Shown here piece after piece: positions 29,274 to 37,830 of a stretch of DNA of 64,000 nt. The notes beneath the pieces were generated by a model. That model did no database searches and was not told the DNA's origin. It worked only from the letters and a program-made list of their open reading frames with translations. This DNA is from Xanthomonas hortorum pv. pelargonii (GTDB lineage: Bacteria; Pseudomonadota; Gammaproteobacteria; Xanthomonadales; Xanthomonadaceae): contig NZ_CP098604.1 of NCBI RefSeq assembly GCF_024499015.1, positions 3,720,001 through 3,784,000 on the forward strand, in the 5' to 3' direction. The position numbers and the translations under genes were made by a program. The number at the start of each line of letters is the position of its first letter. The first letter of the stretch is position 1.

Positions 29274-29879
29274 ATGCCCTTGTTCCACAACGATAGACAG
29301 TTCGTCATGCTCTATGGCCCGCCAGCCGTCGGCAAATTGACCGTTGGGAAGGCGCTAGCGAATCGGCTGTCCGCATGCCTGTTTCACAATCACCTGACCT
29401 ACGATCTCGCCATGGAGCTACTGGGTGCCGATAGCGGCTTCGATGCGCGCAGGCAGTTTGCGTGCAAACTCAGGCTCCATGCGCTGGCGCTCCTGTTTAA
29501 GTCCGACTCCCGCGCCATCATCACGACGTTCTGCTACGGCGGCCCGGAGGACGACTGGTACATCGACGCGCTGAAGACGCTCTGCGCAGATCATCTAGTG
29601 ACGCCGCACTTTGTTCAGCTCACCGCGCAGCGCAGGCAGCTTCTGGACAGAGTCGAAAACATCGACAGACGCGCTTTCGGAAAGGTGAACAGCAGTAGTG
29701 AACTCTCAGTAATCCTGCAGCAATGCGCATATACGCTCGCGATCCGAGCAGACCACCATCTGTGCCTTGATACATCCATGCTATTGCCAGATGACGCCGC
29801 TCTTGCGATCGTGACGTGGAGTTGGCGAGTCTCTGCGGTGGGTGGTGGGGTCATTCCCAAGGGGCTGACACAAGAATAG
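29274..29879 (+). CDS. P-loop NTPase / small-molecule kinase-like protein
   Basis: A 201-residue protein with Walker A GPPAVGKLT (15-23) near the N-terminus and TTFCYGGPEDD near 85, resembling AAA_33 or chloramphenicol-phosphotransferase-like kinases. The last 22 residues (from TWSWRVSA) look unlike the rest and may be read-through into foreign sequence, so the 3' end could be truncated. It starts 7 bp after the second oxygenase and closes the operon. Possible jobs are phosphorylation of the product for biosynthesis or self-protection; both are inference. Confidence 0.65.
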   Translation: MPLFHNDRQFVMLYGPPAVGKLTVGKALANRLSACLFHNHLTYDLAMELLGADSGFDARRQFACKLRLHALALLFKSDSRAIITTFCYGGPEDDWYIDALKTLCADHLVTPHFVQLTAQRRQLLDRVENIDRRAFGKVNSSSELSVILQQCAYTLAIRADHHLCLDTSMLLPDDAALAIVTWSWRVSAVGGGVIPKGLTQE

Positions 29880-30132
29880 GATTCCTCGCACCCCTCCGGG
29901 AAGGCCCTATATGAGTGCCGCCTCATCGACAACTGGATCATTGGCGTACTCAAGCAGGCGAAGAAGCCGGCTTCCACAGGCGTACGTTCGACGTCTCCGA
30001 CTGAGCCTAAATGAGGCAATAGCTCCCTCAATTCCACGCACTGGCGCGTCGCCGGCAGCGCCTCAATGCCGGATAGGGGGTTGAGGCGCAACGGAACGGA
30101 AAGTGCAGTTGAGCTCCGGTAGCCGTCAAAGA

Positions 30133-30220
30133 GAGGGTCGGCAGGGATTCGTGTAAAAAAGCCAAAAGTGAGATAAATAACTGTCAGTAAAGGATTTTAC
30201 ACGAATCCCTGCCGACCCTC
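30133..30220. repeat. 88-bp palindromic transposon-end-like element
   Basis: Two perfect 26-bp arms (30133-30158, beginning GAGGGTCGGCAGGGATTCG, and 30195-30220, its complement) flank a 36-bp spacer. It lies about 110 bp upstream of a Tn3-family transposase remnant. From memory it resembles the long inverted-repeat ends of Tn3-family TnXax1-type elements of Xanthomonas; this needs an ISfinder comparison. The stretch 29880-30132 shows no supportable gene. Confidence 0.6.
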
Positions 30221-30327
30221 ATGCTGATCCACCTTGCGCCCCGGCTGCTAGAGCCGCAGGGTATCCCCACCCACGCTTGACGGTGGTCACGTTCGCGCCT
30301 GCCAGGCGCGCAGTGTTGGCGATGGTC

Positions 30328-30574
30328 TCCCCACGGCTGCGTTACAACCAGTTGGTGGCCGATTTGGTCATCCTGCACAACGTGGAGCAAATGACCCGCG
30401 TATTGGCGGAGCTGCGGGAAGACGGCGCACACATCAGCGCAGAAGTGCTGGCCGGGCTGTCGCCATATCGGACCAGCCATATCAAACCGGTTCGGTGACT
30501 ACACCTTGGACTTCAAGCGGGAGGTCGAGCCAATCGATTTTTCGCGAAGAATTCTTGCGGCGACAACGCGTTAG
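30328..30574 (+). pseudogene. Tn3-family transposase (TnpA) C-terminal remnant
   Basis: The remnant begins SPRLRYNQLVADLVILHN and continues with MTRVLAELREDG, ALAGLSP-like text and TSHI, the classic TnpA C-terminus. A one-base insertion near 30488 (ATCAAACCGGTTC where AAC CGG TTC is expected) shifts the frame. The end (GDYTLDFKREVEPIDFS to ILAATTR) is then in the next frame, stopping at 30572-30574. Only about 80 of roughly 1000 residues remain. A MITE-like element is inserted exactly at its end. It lies between the biosynthetic operon and the effector-like gene and marks the region as transposon-borne. Confidence 0.8.
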
Positions 30575-30726
30575 GGAAGCTCTGAATAACTCTTTAATGC
30601 GTTTCCGAACAACATCTGAGGCAGGCTCCATCACGCACAAGTGTTTGATTTTTCAGAATGGGCGACCAGCGCAATCGACCGGAATCCCAAGTTCGCTCGC
30701 AACGCTGCGAGTTGTTCAGACCTTCC
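30574..30726. mobile_element. 153-bp MITE-like element with IS5-family ends
   Basis: Flanked by TTA at 30571-30573 and 30727-30729. The ends are GGGAAGCTCTGAATAACTC on the left and, reading inward from the right, GGAAGGTCTGAACAACTC. These nearly equal the terminal repeats of the two full IS5-family copies in this window. The inside has no open frame of interest, so it looks like a non-autonomous derivative that could be mobilised by their transposase. Confidence 0.75.
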
Positions 30727-30990
30727 TTAATGCGTCGCGAGCCGGTTTTGCAAGAGGTTGGGCAATGGGTGTCTGAGCGGGGATCGGGCCGTCTGTTTGC
30801 TGACGAGTATCAGCCTATTGTCAGCGACTCCACAGCGCAGCGTTGCGCAAGGACGTGCCACGCAGCACTGCACTGGCCGATATGTTTCTTGCATTGTAAA
30901 AACAACTGACTTTCTTCGCCACTCGCATTGATCATCAAACGGTCATCATGATGAAGTATTGCCGGTGCCACGGCAGGCACTCTCAGTCAT

Positions 30991-31015
30991 GTCGCAAATC
31001 AGGACGTCATTTTGC
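30991..31015 (+). promoter_or_regulatory. Imperfect PIP box (HrpX site) upstream of the effector candidate
   Basis: GTCGC, 15 bases, TTTGC. Each half differs by one base from the consensus TTCGC-N15-TTCGC recognised by HrpX. A TTTAAAT -10-like hexamer region starts at 31048, about 33 bp downstream, close to the usual 30-32 bp. It lies 75 bp before the GTG start at 31090. Both halves being imperfect keeps this tentative. Confidence 0.45.
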
Positions 31016-31089
31016 GTTTGGTGTGCAATCGAGTCATGCCACCTTGGTTTAAATATATATCATTAACTAAATGACTATTGGAGGATCAA

Positions 31090-32353
31090 GTGAAGCCTGT
31101 AAGCCTGAGAAAAAGTGATGTTGCGCAATGCTCGACTGCCAATGCAGTCACTCAACATCCCCTGCTTCCTATAGGCAAGCACGGCCCGGCGCTGCCCGTT
31201 GATGCGCCGCGCCAGGAGTTACGGGCACTGAAGAGCGCACCGCCCAAATCGAAAGACAAGGCAAAGCAACGGGACGGTGGGGAAGATGCGGTGACGCCCC
31301 CCCCCCCAGCAGAGAGGGCCGACATTGGCGCAGCGGAGAATGCAGGAGCGTGATGCCGCTCGCAAGAGCAACCCTGAACCTGCTGCGGAGATAAAGCAGC
31401 TGGCGGTGCTGGATTGGGACGATTGCGTTCGCGATGAGAAAGGAATGACTTACCAGCTCCTGCATAATGCGTTGGCGATCACTGCCAGAGAGTCTGAAGC
31501 GTCGCCATTAAGCCGGGCAGTAGCGCAATTGAACAAGCGTATGCAAAGCGGGCTGCCTGCAACTGACAGCGCCCCGTTGCTGATGAAGACCCAGGAGGAT
31601 TTCACCAAGCATCTGATGGTCAGGCACCATATTTTCAGCCCCAAAATCGCCAGAGACTTCGTCGATAAGATGCTGCCTGAGCTGGGCAAGGAAGAAGCGG
31701 CTTCGCTAGCCGAACGCATTCACGCAAATTTTAAGGAACAATATAATAGATCGATAGGTAAGGGTGGCCCGATTGAGAAAAACGGAGTTCCGTTTCCTCA
31801 CTGCGAGCCCAAGCTATTGCCTGGCGCCAAAGAGTTATTAGATAAGATTTGTACTCCTGACTCGCGTGTTGCTGTCATCAGCAACCGTGATCATGATGAC
31901 TTGTCAGGCGAAGTAAAACATATGAATCTGCTGGAAAAAGTCGACGTGATATCTGGCTCAACGCGACGAGAGAAAATGCCTGAGGATCTTCAGAAACGCA
32001 TTGTTTCGGCACTGCGAGGCGACGATCGTGAGGTGGCTCGTCGCACGCTCATTGAAGCGCGATGCTATGCCCATCCTGATTCTAATTCGCAATCGACAGG
32101 GCGTATGCACATAAAGCCGGATCCCACCCGGCTGAATCGGGTTTTGGAGCAGCTGAAGGTAGGCAAGGAGGTACCGATTATTTCCTACGGCGACCAGCTC
32201 TCCGATGTGCAGCAGATGGCGGGATTGGCGAAGGAAGGTTGGAAAGTCAAGGGCGTGATCATCAATTCGCAAAACCCCGACGTCGGGAAAGATATCAATG
32301 TGGACGGAATTCCCACGGCCGTGATCGACAGTATGAAGAAGATCGACTTGTAA
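31090..32353 (+). pseudogene. HAD-fold type III effector candidate (XopC2-like), interrupted at a C11 tract
   Basis: GTG 31090 follows GGAGG by 5 bp. The N-terminus (MKPVSLRKSDVAQ) is polar and Ser/Lys-rich, like type III secretion signals. A run of eleven C (31297-31307) shifts the frame, so translation ends at 31353. With ten C the frame is continuous to 32353 (420 residues). The rest has haloacid dehalogenase motifs, in restored numbering: nucleophile region LDWDDCV (Asp108/Asp110), VISNRD (Ser264), Lys342 and YGDQLSD (Asp368, Asp372). XopC2 is my best guess from memory. GC is well below the core, and a PIP-like box and Tn3 debris lie upstream. Confidence 0.62.
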
Positions 32354-32467
32354 ATGACGTCAGAGCATCAGTGGAGATTTTTGATGTAACGACTCAAGCG
32401 TCAAGTGCGAGCCAGATACCGCCGGCGGTATTGTCTTACGAATCTGATCGCGCTCAAGAAGTACTTG

Positions 32468-32491
32468 AAAGCCCCCCAGTTGGCGGGCTTT
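32468..32491 (+). terminator. Hairpin downstream of the effector candidate
   Basis: AAAGCCC and GGGCTTT enclose an inner CCAGTTGG, giving a compact stem-loop about 115 bp after the stop at 32353. There is no long T run, so termination is possible but weakly supported. The rest of 32354-32561 holds only an unrecognised 60-codon frame that runs into the IS. Confidence 0.4.
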
Positions 32492-32561
32492 CTCCTGCGG
32501 TCCATTGCGTCGACGGAGGTTCCATGGCGCAAAGTCGCGGCTGAACCCTTCAACGACATTA

Positions 32562-33720
32562 GGGAAGCTCTGAACAACGCACCATAGATACGCGACACTA
32601 CCCGCCTCATGTTGAGGAGTAATCCATGCAACTGACGTTCGGTGACGCTGAAGGCCTGGGCAAGCGCAAGCAGACTCGCCGGGAGATCTTTCTGGCCGAG
32701 ATGGAGCAGGTGGTTCCGTGGCAACACTTGCTCGGTCTGATCGCGCCGCACTATCCGGTGTCGGGGCGCCCAGGTCGGCAGCCATACGCACTGGCGACGA
32801 TGTTGCGGATTCATCTGCTGCAGCAGTGGTATGCGTTGAGCGATCCGGCGATGGAAGAAGCGCTGCACGAGATTCCGACCTTGCGGCGCTTTGCCCAGCT
32901 CGGTGGCTTGGACAACGTTCCGGACGAGACCACGATTTTGAACTTTCGGCGCCTGCTGGAGACCCATGGCCTTGCCGCGCGGATGCTGGACGCGGTCAAC
33001 GCGCATCTGGCACGCAAGGGGCAGAGCCTGCGGTCGGGCACGATCGTCGATGCGACGCTGATCGCTGCACCCAGTTCGACCAAGAACGCCGATCACGCGC
33101 GCGACCCTGAAATGCATCAGACCAGGAAGGGCAATCAGTGGTATTTCGGGATGAAGGCGCACATCGGCGTGGATGAATTTTCCGGGCTGGTGCACCACGT
33201 CCATTGCACAGCCGCCAATGTCGCCGACGTCACGGTGACGCACGCATTACTGCATGGCAAAGAAGACAGCGTGTTCGGCGACAGCGGCTACACCGGTGCG
33301 GACAAACGCGAAGAACTGCAGACCTGCAAGGCTGCATTTTTCATTGCCGCCAAGCGTTCGACGCTGCAAGCCATCGGCAACAAACGCGAGCGTGCTCGGG
33401 AACAGCGTTGGGAACACTTCAAGGCCAGCGTGCGCGCGAAGGTGGAGCATCCATTCCGGGTGATCAAGCGCCAATTCGGTTACACCAAGGTCCGCTATCG
33501 CGGCCTGGCCAAGAACACCGCACACGTGCTGACCTTGTTTGCGCTGTCAAACCTGTGGATGAAGCGAAAGCAGTTACTGCCTGCCATGGGGAGCGTGCGC
33601 CTGTAGCCCTGGGAACTCCCATGGAAAGCGCCAGAAATGGCGAAAATCCTAAAATCCAAACGCGACTCTCCGGAACGATGCGACATTCCGCACTCTCAGG
33701 CCTCGTTGTTCAGACCTTCC
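32562..33720 (+). mobile_element. IS5-family insertion sequence, copy 2 (IS1478-like)
   Basis: A 1159-bp element flanked by TTA (32559-32561 and 33721-33723). The terminal repeats are GGGAAGCTCTGAACAACG at left and GGAAGGTCTGAACAACG at right, read inward. It carries one intact transposase and is nearly identical to copy 1 in inverted orientation. Recombination between the two could invert the 7.5 kb between them. Confidence 0.9.
32626..33606 (+). CDS. IS5-family transposase
   Basis: A 326-residue DDE transposase. The N-terminal domain has PHYPVSGRPGRQPYALATML (about 41-60). The catalytic core has the first Asp in GTIVDATLIAAPSSTK (about 138-153) and the second in FGDSGYTGADKRE (about 217-229). 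The Y-R-E signature region has HFKASVRAKVEHPFRVIKRQ (about 267-286), where the Glu of KVEHPFR completes the triad. Five T precede the C-terminal third, keeping the frame that copy 1 loses. It could act on copy 1 and on the 153-bp MITE-like element. Confidence 0.92.
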   Translation: MQLTFGDAEGLGKRKQTRREIFLAEMEQVVPWQHLLGLIAPHYPVSGRPGRQPYALATMLRIHLLQQWYALSDPAMEEALHEIPTLRRFAQLGGLDNVPDETTILNFRRLLETHGLAARMLDAVNAHLARKGQSLRSGTIVDATLIAAPSSTKNADHARDPEMHQTRKGNQWYFGMKAHIGVDEFSGLVHHVHCTAANVADVTVTHALLHGKEDSVFGDSGYTGADKREELQTCKAAFFIAAKRSTLQAIGNKRERAREQRWEHFKASVRAKVEHPFRVIKRQFGYTKVRYRGLAKNTAHVLTLFALSNLWMKRKQLLPAMGSVRL

Positions 33721-33936
33721 TTAAAAATATAATTAACTCCGATGTACACGCATCACTATCAACTATGGTCTCAGTAAAATTAAAATTTTTGTATTGGCTT
33801 TACATCCTGTCACATCACATGTAGTGGCGATAAAATATTGCGGCGACGCCTATTTCCGATATTATTCGACCTTGTAGGCCACTAAAACCCATGCCTCTTT
33901 AATCATAAAGCCTTGTCACTGCCAAGTGTTTTTCCC

Positions 33937-34110
33937 TTAACCGGACTTTACGATCGCTGAAATAATTATTACCAATAAGAACGCTAGTGCAGCAACAAAA
34001 GGAGCGAAGGGCGACCACCAAGGAAAATTCAAGCCAAAATCCATCGAAACCCCAATAGCAATTGAGATCAACAGCCCAACTCCCATCCACCTCTTTAGAA
34101 GATCCAACAT
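33937..34110 (-). CDS. Small membrane protein, 57 residues
   Basis: The peptide starts MLDLLKRWMGVGLL, and an AAGGAG ribosome site sits 7 bp before the ATG. Two hydrophobic helices (about residues 10-27 and 36-54, the second AALAFLLVIIISAIV) flank a short loop with PWWSP; the tail is VKSG. Codon use and the strong ribosome site support a real gene in otherwise gene-poor, AT-rich DNA (33721-34400). Function is unknown. Small two-helix proteins include toxins, regulators of larger membrane proteins and phage products; none can be chosen from sequence. Confidence 0.6.
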   Translation of the reverse strand: MLDLLKRWMGVGLLISIAIGVSMDFGLNFPWWSPFAPFVAALAFLLVIIISAIVKSG

Positions 34111-34407
34111 GTTGCTTCTCCTTTATTGAACAGAAATAGTATTTGGCACTCGACGCAACATGCCTTGCATAAACATACACGCCGAGAAAATTTGATATTG
34201 CATCGCAAGGTGTTCTAGTAGCGCGCATCGAACGAATAGCTATCAAACCGCAACGGCCATGGCTCGCCCGGCTTTTTCCTTGTCAGATGCAGATTAGGGA
34301 TGTTGAACATGTCGGGGGACTCCATGTCGAAAGGCGCGAGCGTGAAGAGAGTGAGTACCAACTACAGCGCTTTCGACGAAATATAGCAACGCAGGCTTGT
34401 CCTGCAT

Positions 34408-34790
34408 TTAGCGAACGTGGCGCCGCGTCGCCAGTTCGATCGCTTCGCGCCATTGCGGCTGCAACTCCGTGCCGACGATGCGATGGCGGTAAAGCGTCTG
34501 CTCGCCCTGTACGTCCTGCGGCGATTGCTGGATGGCGGCAATCGCCTGAGCCTGGTCGACCAATGCAGGTTGCAGCATCGCGCGCGCGGTCTTCTAACTC
34601 CCGCACGCGATTGCCATTTGCACCCCGGCCGGTCGTCACTATGTCAGCAGCGGTGGCAAACACGCCGGCAGTGCGTAGCGCCTGGCCCGCAGATCGGTCG
34701 CCGGCCAGCAACTCTGCACTGACAAAGCCGCATTGCCAGAGCGCTGTGTACGACGGATGCGGAGCTGCGCCGGCGCTTTGGCGAATCTAG
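34408..34790 (-). pseudogene. Degenerate gene remnant, family not recognised
   Basis: Reading leftward, one frame has coding-like helical sequence (AELLAGDRSAGQALRTAG, ATAADIVTT, NRVRELEDRARDAAT). Near 34560 the coding look moves to another frame (VDQAQAIAAIQQSPQDVQ, then LYRHRIVGTELQPQWREA) and stops at 34408-34410. No start is evident upstream. It looks like the frameshifted 3' part of a helical protein left at the island edge. The rest of 34111-34886 shows nothing I can support. Confidence 0.35.
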
Positions 34791-34886
34791 AGATTGGCCT
34801 GTCCGAACCTGTGCAATGACTAAGGTCACATGACAGTCATGCCCGGCTGTGGTCGACTTCGGCGGTTACCCTGACCGGAATTGCCG

Positions 34887-37578
34887 ATGCGTCGTTTTGC
34901 CTGCCTGCTTGCCTCCCTCTCTCCTTGCGCTGTGCTGCGGCACCGCGCTGGCGCAATCCTCCGGCGAGCCGGTGCCCAAGGCCGGCCGCTTGCCGGCCTG
35001 GGCAGTGCCCGAGCGCTACAGCCTGTCGTTCAAGATCGACCCGGACCAGACCGAGTTCAGCGGCCGCACCAGCATTCGCGTGCAGCTCAAGCAGGCCTCC
35101 GATCACCTCTGGCTGCATGGCAAGGAATTGAAGGTCAGCAAGGTCACGATCACGCCGGCCAAGAGTCAAGGGCAAAGGCAAGCCGCTGACCGCACGCTAT
35201 GTGGAAGCCGATGCGCAGGCCGGTGTGGTGCGCCTGGATTTCGGCCGCACGCTGCAGCCGCAGACGTTCACCGTGGACATCGTCTACAGCGCGCCGCTCA
35301 ATCAGCAGCTGCAGGGCCTGTACCAGGTGAAGTATCAGGGCCAGTCCTATGCGATGACGCAGATGGAACCGATCAGCGCACGCTACGCGTTCCCCGGTTC
35401 GACGAGCCCGCGTTCAAGACGCCGTTTGACCTCAGCCTGACCGTGCCCACCGACGACCAGGCACTGGCCAACACCATCGCCACCTCGACCAAGCCGGCCG
35501 GCAAGGGCTGGAAAACGGTGACCTTCGCCCCGACCGTGCCGCTGCCGACCTATCTGGTCGCCCATGCCGCCGGCCCGTGGGATGTGGTGGACGTGCCGGC
35601 AATGCCGGTGACCCCGCAGCGCCCCAACGCCACGCCGTTGCGTGGCATTGCCGCCAAGGGCCAGGGCCCGCGCATCACCCCGGCACTGGACCAGACCCCG
35701 GCAATCATCGCCGCGCTGGAGGACTACTACGCCTTCGGCTATCCGTTCGACAAGCTCGATCTGGTCGCCGCCCCGGATTTCAGTGCCGGTGCGATGGAAA
35801 ACCCCGGCTTTGTCACCTTCCGCGATTGGCTGCTGTTGCTGGACAAGGAGTCGCCGGCAGAGAACGTGCAGCGCTCCTTCAACACCAACGCGCATGAGCT
35901 GGCCCACCAATGGACCGGCGACGCGGTCACCATGGAGTGGTGGGACGACCTGTGGTTGAACGAAGCGTTCGCCACCTGGATGCAGCAGAAGATCACCATG
36001 CAGCTGCACCCCGAATACCGCGCCAATCTGGACCGTATCACCGGCGCACAGCACGCCATGGACAACGACAGCCTGGTCAGCGCGCGCAAGATCCGCCAGC
36101 CGATCACCGGCAACGGCGATATCGAAACCGCCTTCGACGGCATCACCTATCAGAAGGGTGCGGCAGTACTGGCGATGTTCGAAGCCTTCGTCGGTGAAGA
36201 CGTGTTCCGCGAAGGCATGCGCGCCTACATCGCCAAGCACAAGTTCGGTAGCGCCACCGCCGACGATCTGGTCGATGCGATCGCCGAGGCCGCCGGCAAG
36301 GGTGAGGATTTCAAGGCCGCGTTCCGCAGCTTCCTCAATCAGCCGGGCGTGCCGTATCTGCAGACCCAGGTTGCGCGCGAAGGCGGCAAGACTGTGGTCA
36401 AACTTCAGCAGCAGCGCTACCTGCCGCTGGGCTCCACCGGCTCCACCGCGCAGCAATGGGGCGTGCCGGTGTGCGTGAAGTACGGCAAGGGCAAGAACCA
36501 GGTCGGCACCGCCTGCCAGATGCTCGAAGACGGCAGCGGCAGCATCGTGCTGGAAGGCGCCGGCAAGAACACCTGGGTGTTCCCGAACGCGCGTGGCGCC
36601 GGCTATTACCGTTTCAGCCTGCCGAAGAAGCAGTTGGCCGCGCTGGGCAAGCAGATCGGCCAGCTCGACGAAAACGAACAGCTCGCCTACGCCGATGCGA
36701 TCGATGCGGCCTACCGTCACGGCGATGCCGACAGCGACGCGGTGCTGGCGGCGCTCAAGCAGTTGGCGCCATCCGCATCGGCCGATGTCTCGACCGCGCT
36801 GCTGGATCGCTTCGTGTGGATCTGGCGTTACCAGGCCGCCACCGAGGCGCAGCGCGGTGCTTTGCGCAAGGTCGCCGAACAGGCCTATTTGCCGCGTCTG
36901 CAGCAGTTGGGTTACACGCGGCGCAGCGGCGAATCGATCGACGACACCACGCTGCGCGCGTCGCTGGCCGGCCTGTTCGCGCTGCGGCTGCAGAACGCGC
37001 AGGTGCGCAAGGCGCTGCTCGCGCAAGGCGATGCGGTGCTGGCTGGCGGCAACGGCGCACTGGACTTCTCCAAGGCCAATCCGGATCTGCTAGGCACCGT
37101 GCTGGCGGTGACCGCACAGGAACGTGGTGCGCCCGCCGTGCAGGCCTTGATCGGCGCGTTGCGCACGCACGCCGACCCTGCGCAGCGCAACGCCATGATC
37201 ACCGCACTGGGCACGCTGCAGGACCCGGCATTGCTCAAGCAGGCGCGCGACTTCGCGCTCACCGATGCGATCAAGGTCGGCGAGATGAAGGGCTTGCTGT
37301 CGCGCGGGCACAGTTATGAGGCCTCGCACGATTCGATGTGGGCATGGTTCACCGCCAACTTCGACCGCATCGTGCAGCGCAGCGGCTCGTTCGACGGCGG
37401 CGGCTTGCCGGGAATGGGCGCAACCGGCAGCTGCAGCGTGGAAGACGCCGATCGCCTGGATGCGTTCTTCAAACCGCGCCTGGCCAAGCTCAGCGGCGCC
37501 GACCGCGGCCTCGCACAGACCGGCGAAACCATCCGCCTGTGCGCTGCACTCAAGCAGGCGCAAACCGCCAAGCGCTGA
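34887..37578 (+). pseudogene. M1-family aminopeptidase with three 5' frameshifts
   Basis: Zinc aminopeptidase of the PepN/LTA4H type, exported. The catalytic core is intact: GAMENPGFVTF and HELAHQW with the third ligand Glu in NEAFATW, then an HEAT-like C-terminal domain to 37578. The 5' part is broken. MRRFACLLASLS (ATG 34887) is in one frame and its continuation LALCCGTALAQSS in the next (CT repeat near 34912-34925). A one-base gain near 35163 and a one-base loss near 35396 put about 76 residues (KPLTARYVEADAQ to SARYAFPG) in a third frame. A GTG at 34849 opens a long frame but translates that part wrongly. The gene borders the island. Confidence 0.85.
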
Positions 37579-37645
37579 GTTGCAGCGTGCGGTCTGTGTG
37601 CGCAGTATCGGCAGTGTCGATGCTGCGCATACCAAGGCCGAAGCG

Positions 37646-37830
37646 ATGGTCGATTCACCGACGCAGCACGGAGCCGTCGTCGTGCTGCGCCGTTGGCGCC
37701 AGGACGACCTGGATGCCTTGTTGCGGCGCGCCATGACCCGCTGATGCCACGTGGGTTGAGCGCACAATTTCCGCACCCTTTTACACACGCCGATGGCGAA
37801 GCCTTCCAAATGGGGGCACGCCGATCCTGC
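37646..37830 (+). pseudogene. GNAT acetyltransferase remnant
   Basis: ATG 37646 starts a GNAT-like N-terminus (VVVLRRWRQDDLDALLRRA) that stops at 37744. The next frame continues with PRGLSAQFPHPFTHADGEAF, the usual following segment of RimJ/RimL-type proteins. It then dissolves into unrelated sequence before the methyltransferase at 38049. The acetyl-CoA-binding motif is absent, so only the first third of the gene survives, with one frameshift near 37735. Confidence 0.5.

Noticed and set aside
30133..30220. Palindrome as a rho-independent terminator of the biosynthetic operon
   Set aside because: The arms are 26 bp with a 36-base spacer and no T run. The layout fits a transposon end better than a terminator.
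31078..31089. TTG 31078 as start of the effector candidate
   Set aside because: It overlaps the GGAGG ribosome site itself. The GTG at 31090 is correctly spaced from that site.
34849..34886. GTG at 34849 as the true start of the M1 peptidase
   Set aside because: It opens a long frame but gives no signal peptide and translates 35165-35395 in the wrong frame. MRRFACLLASLS from 34887 is the natural export signal.
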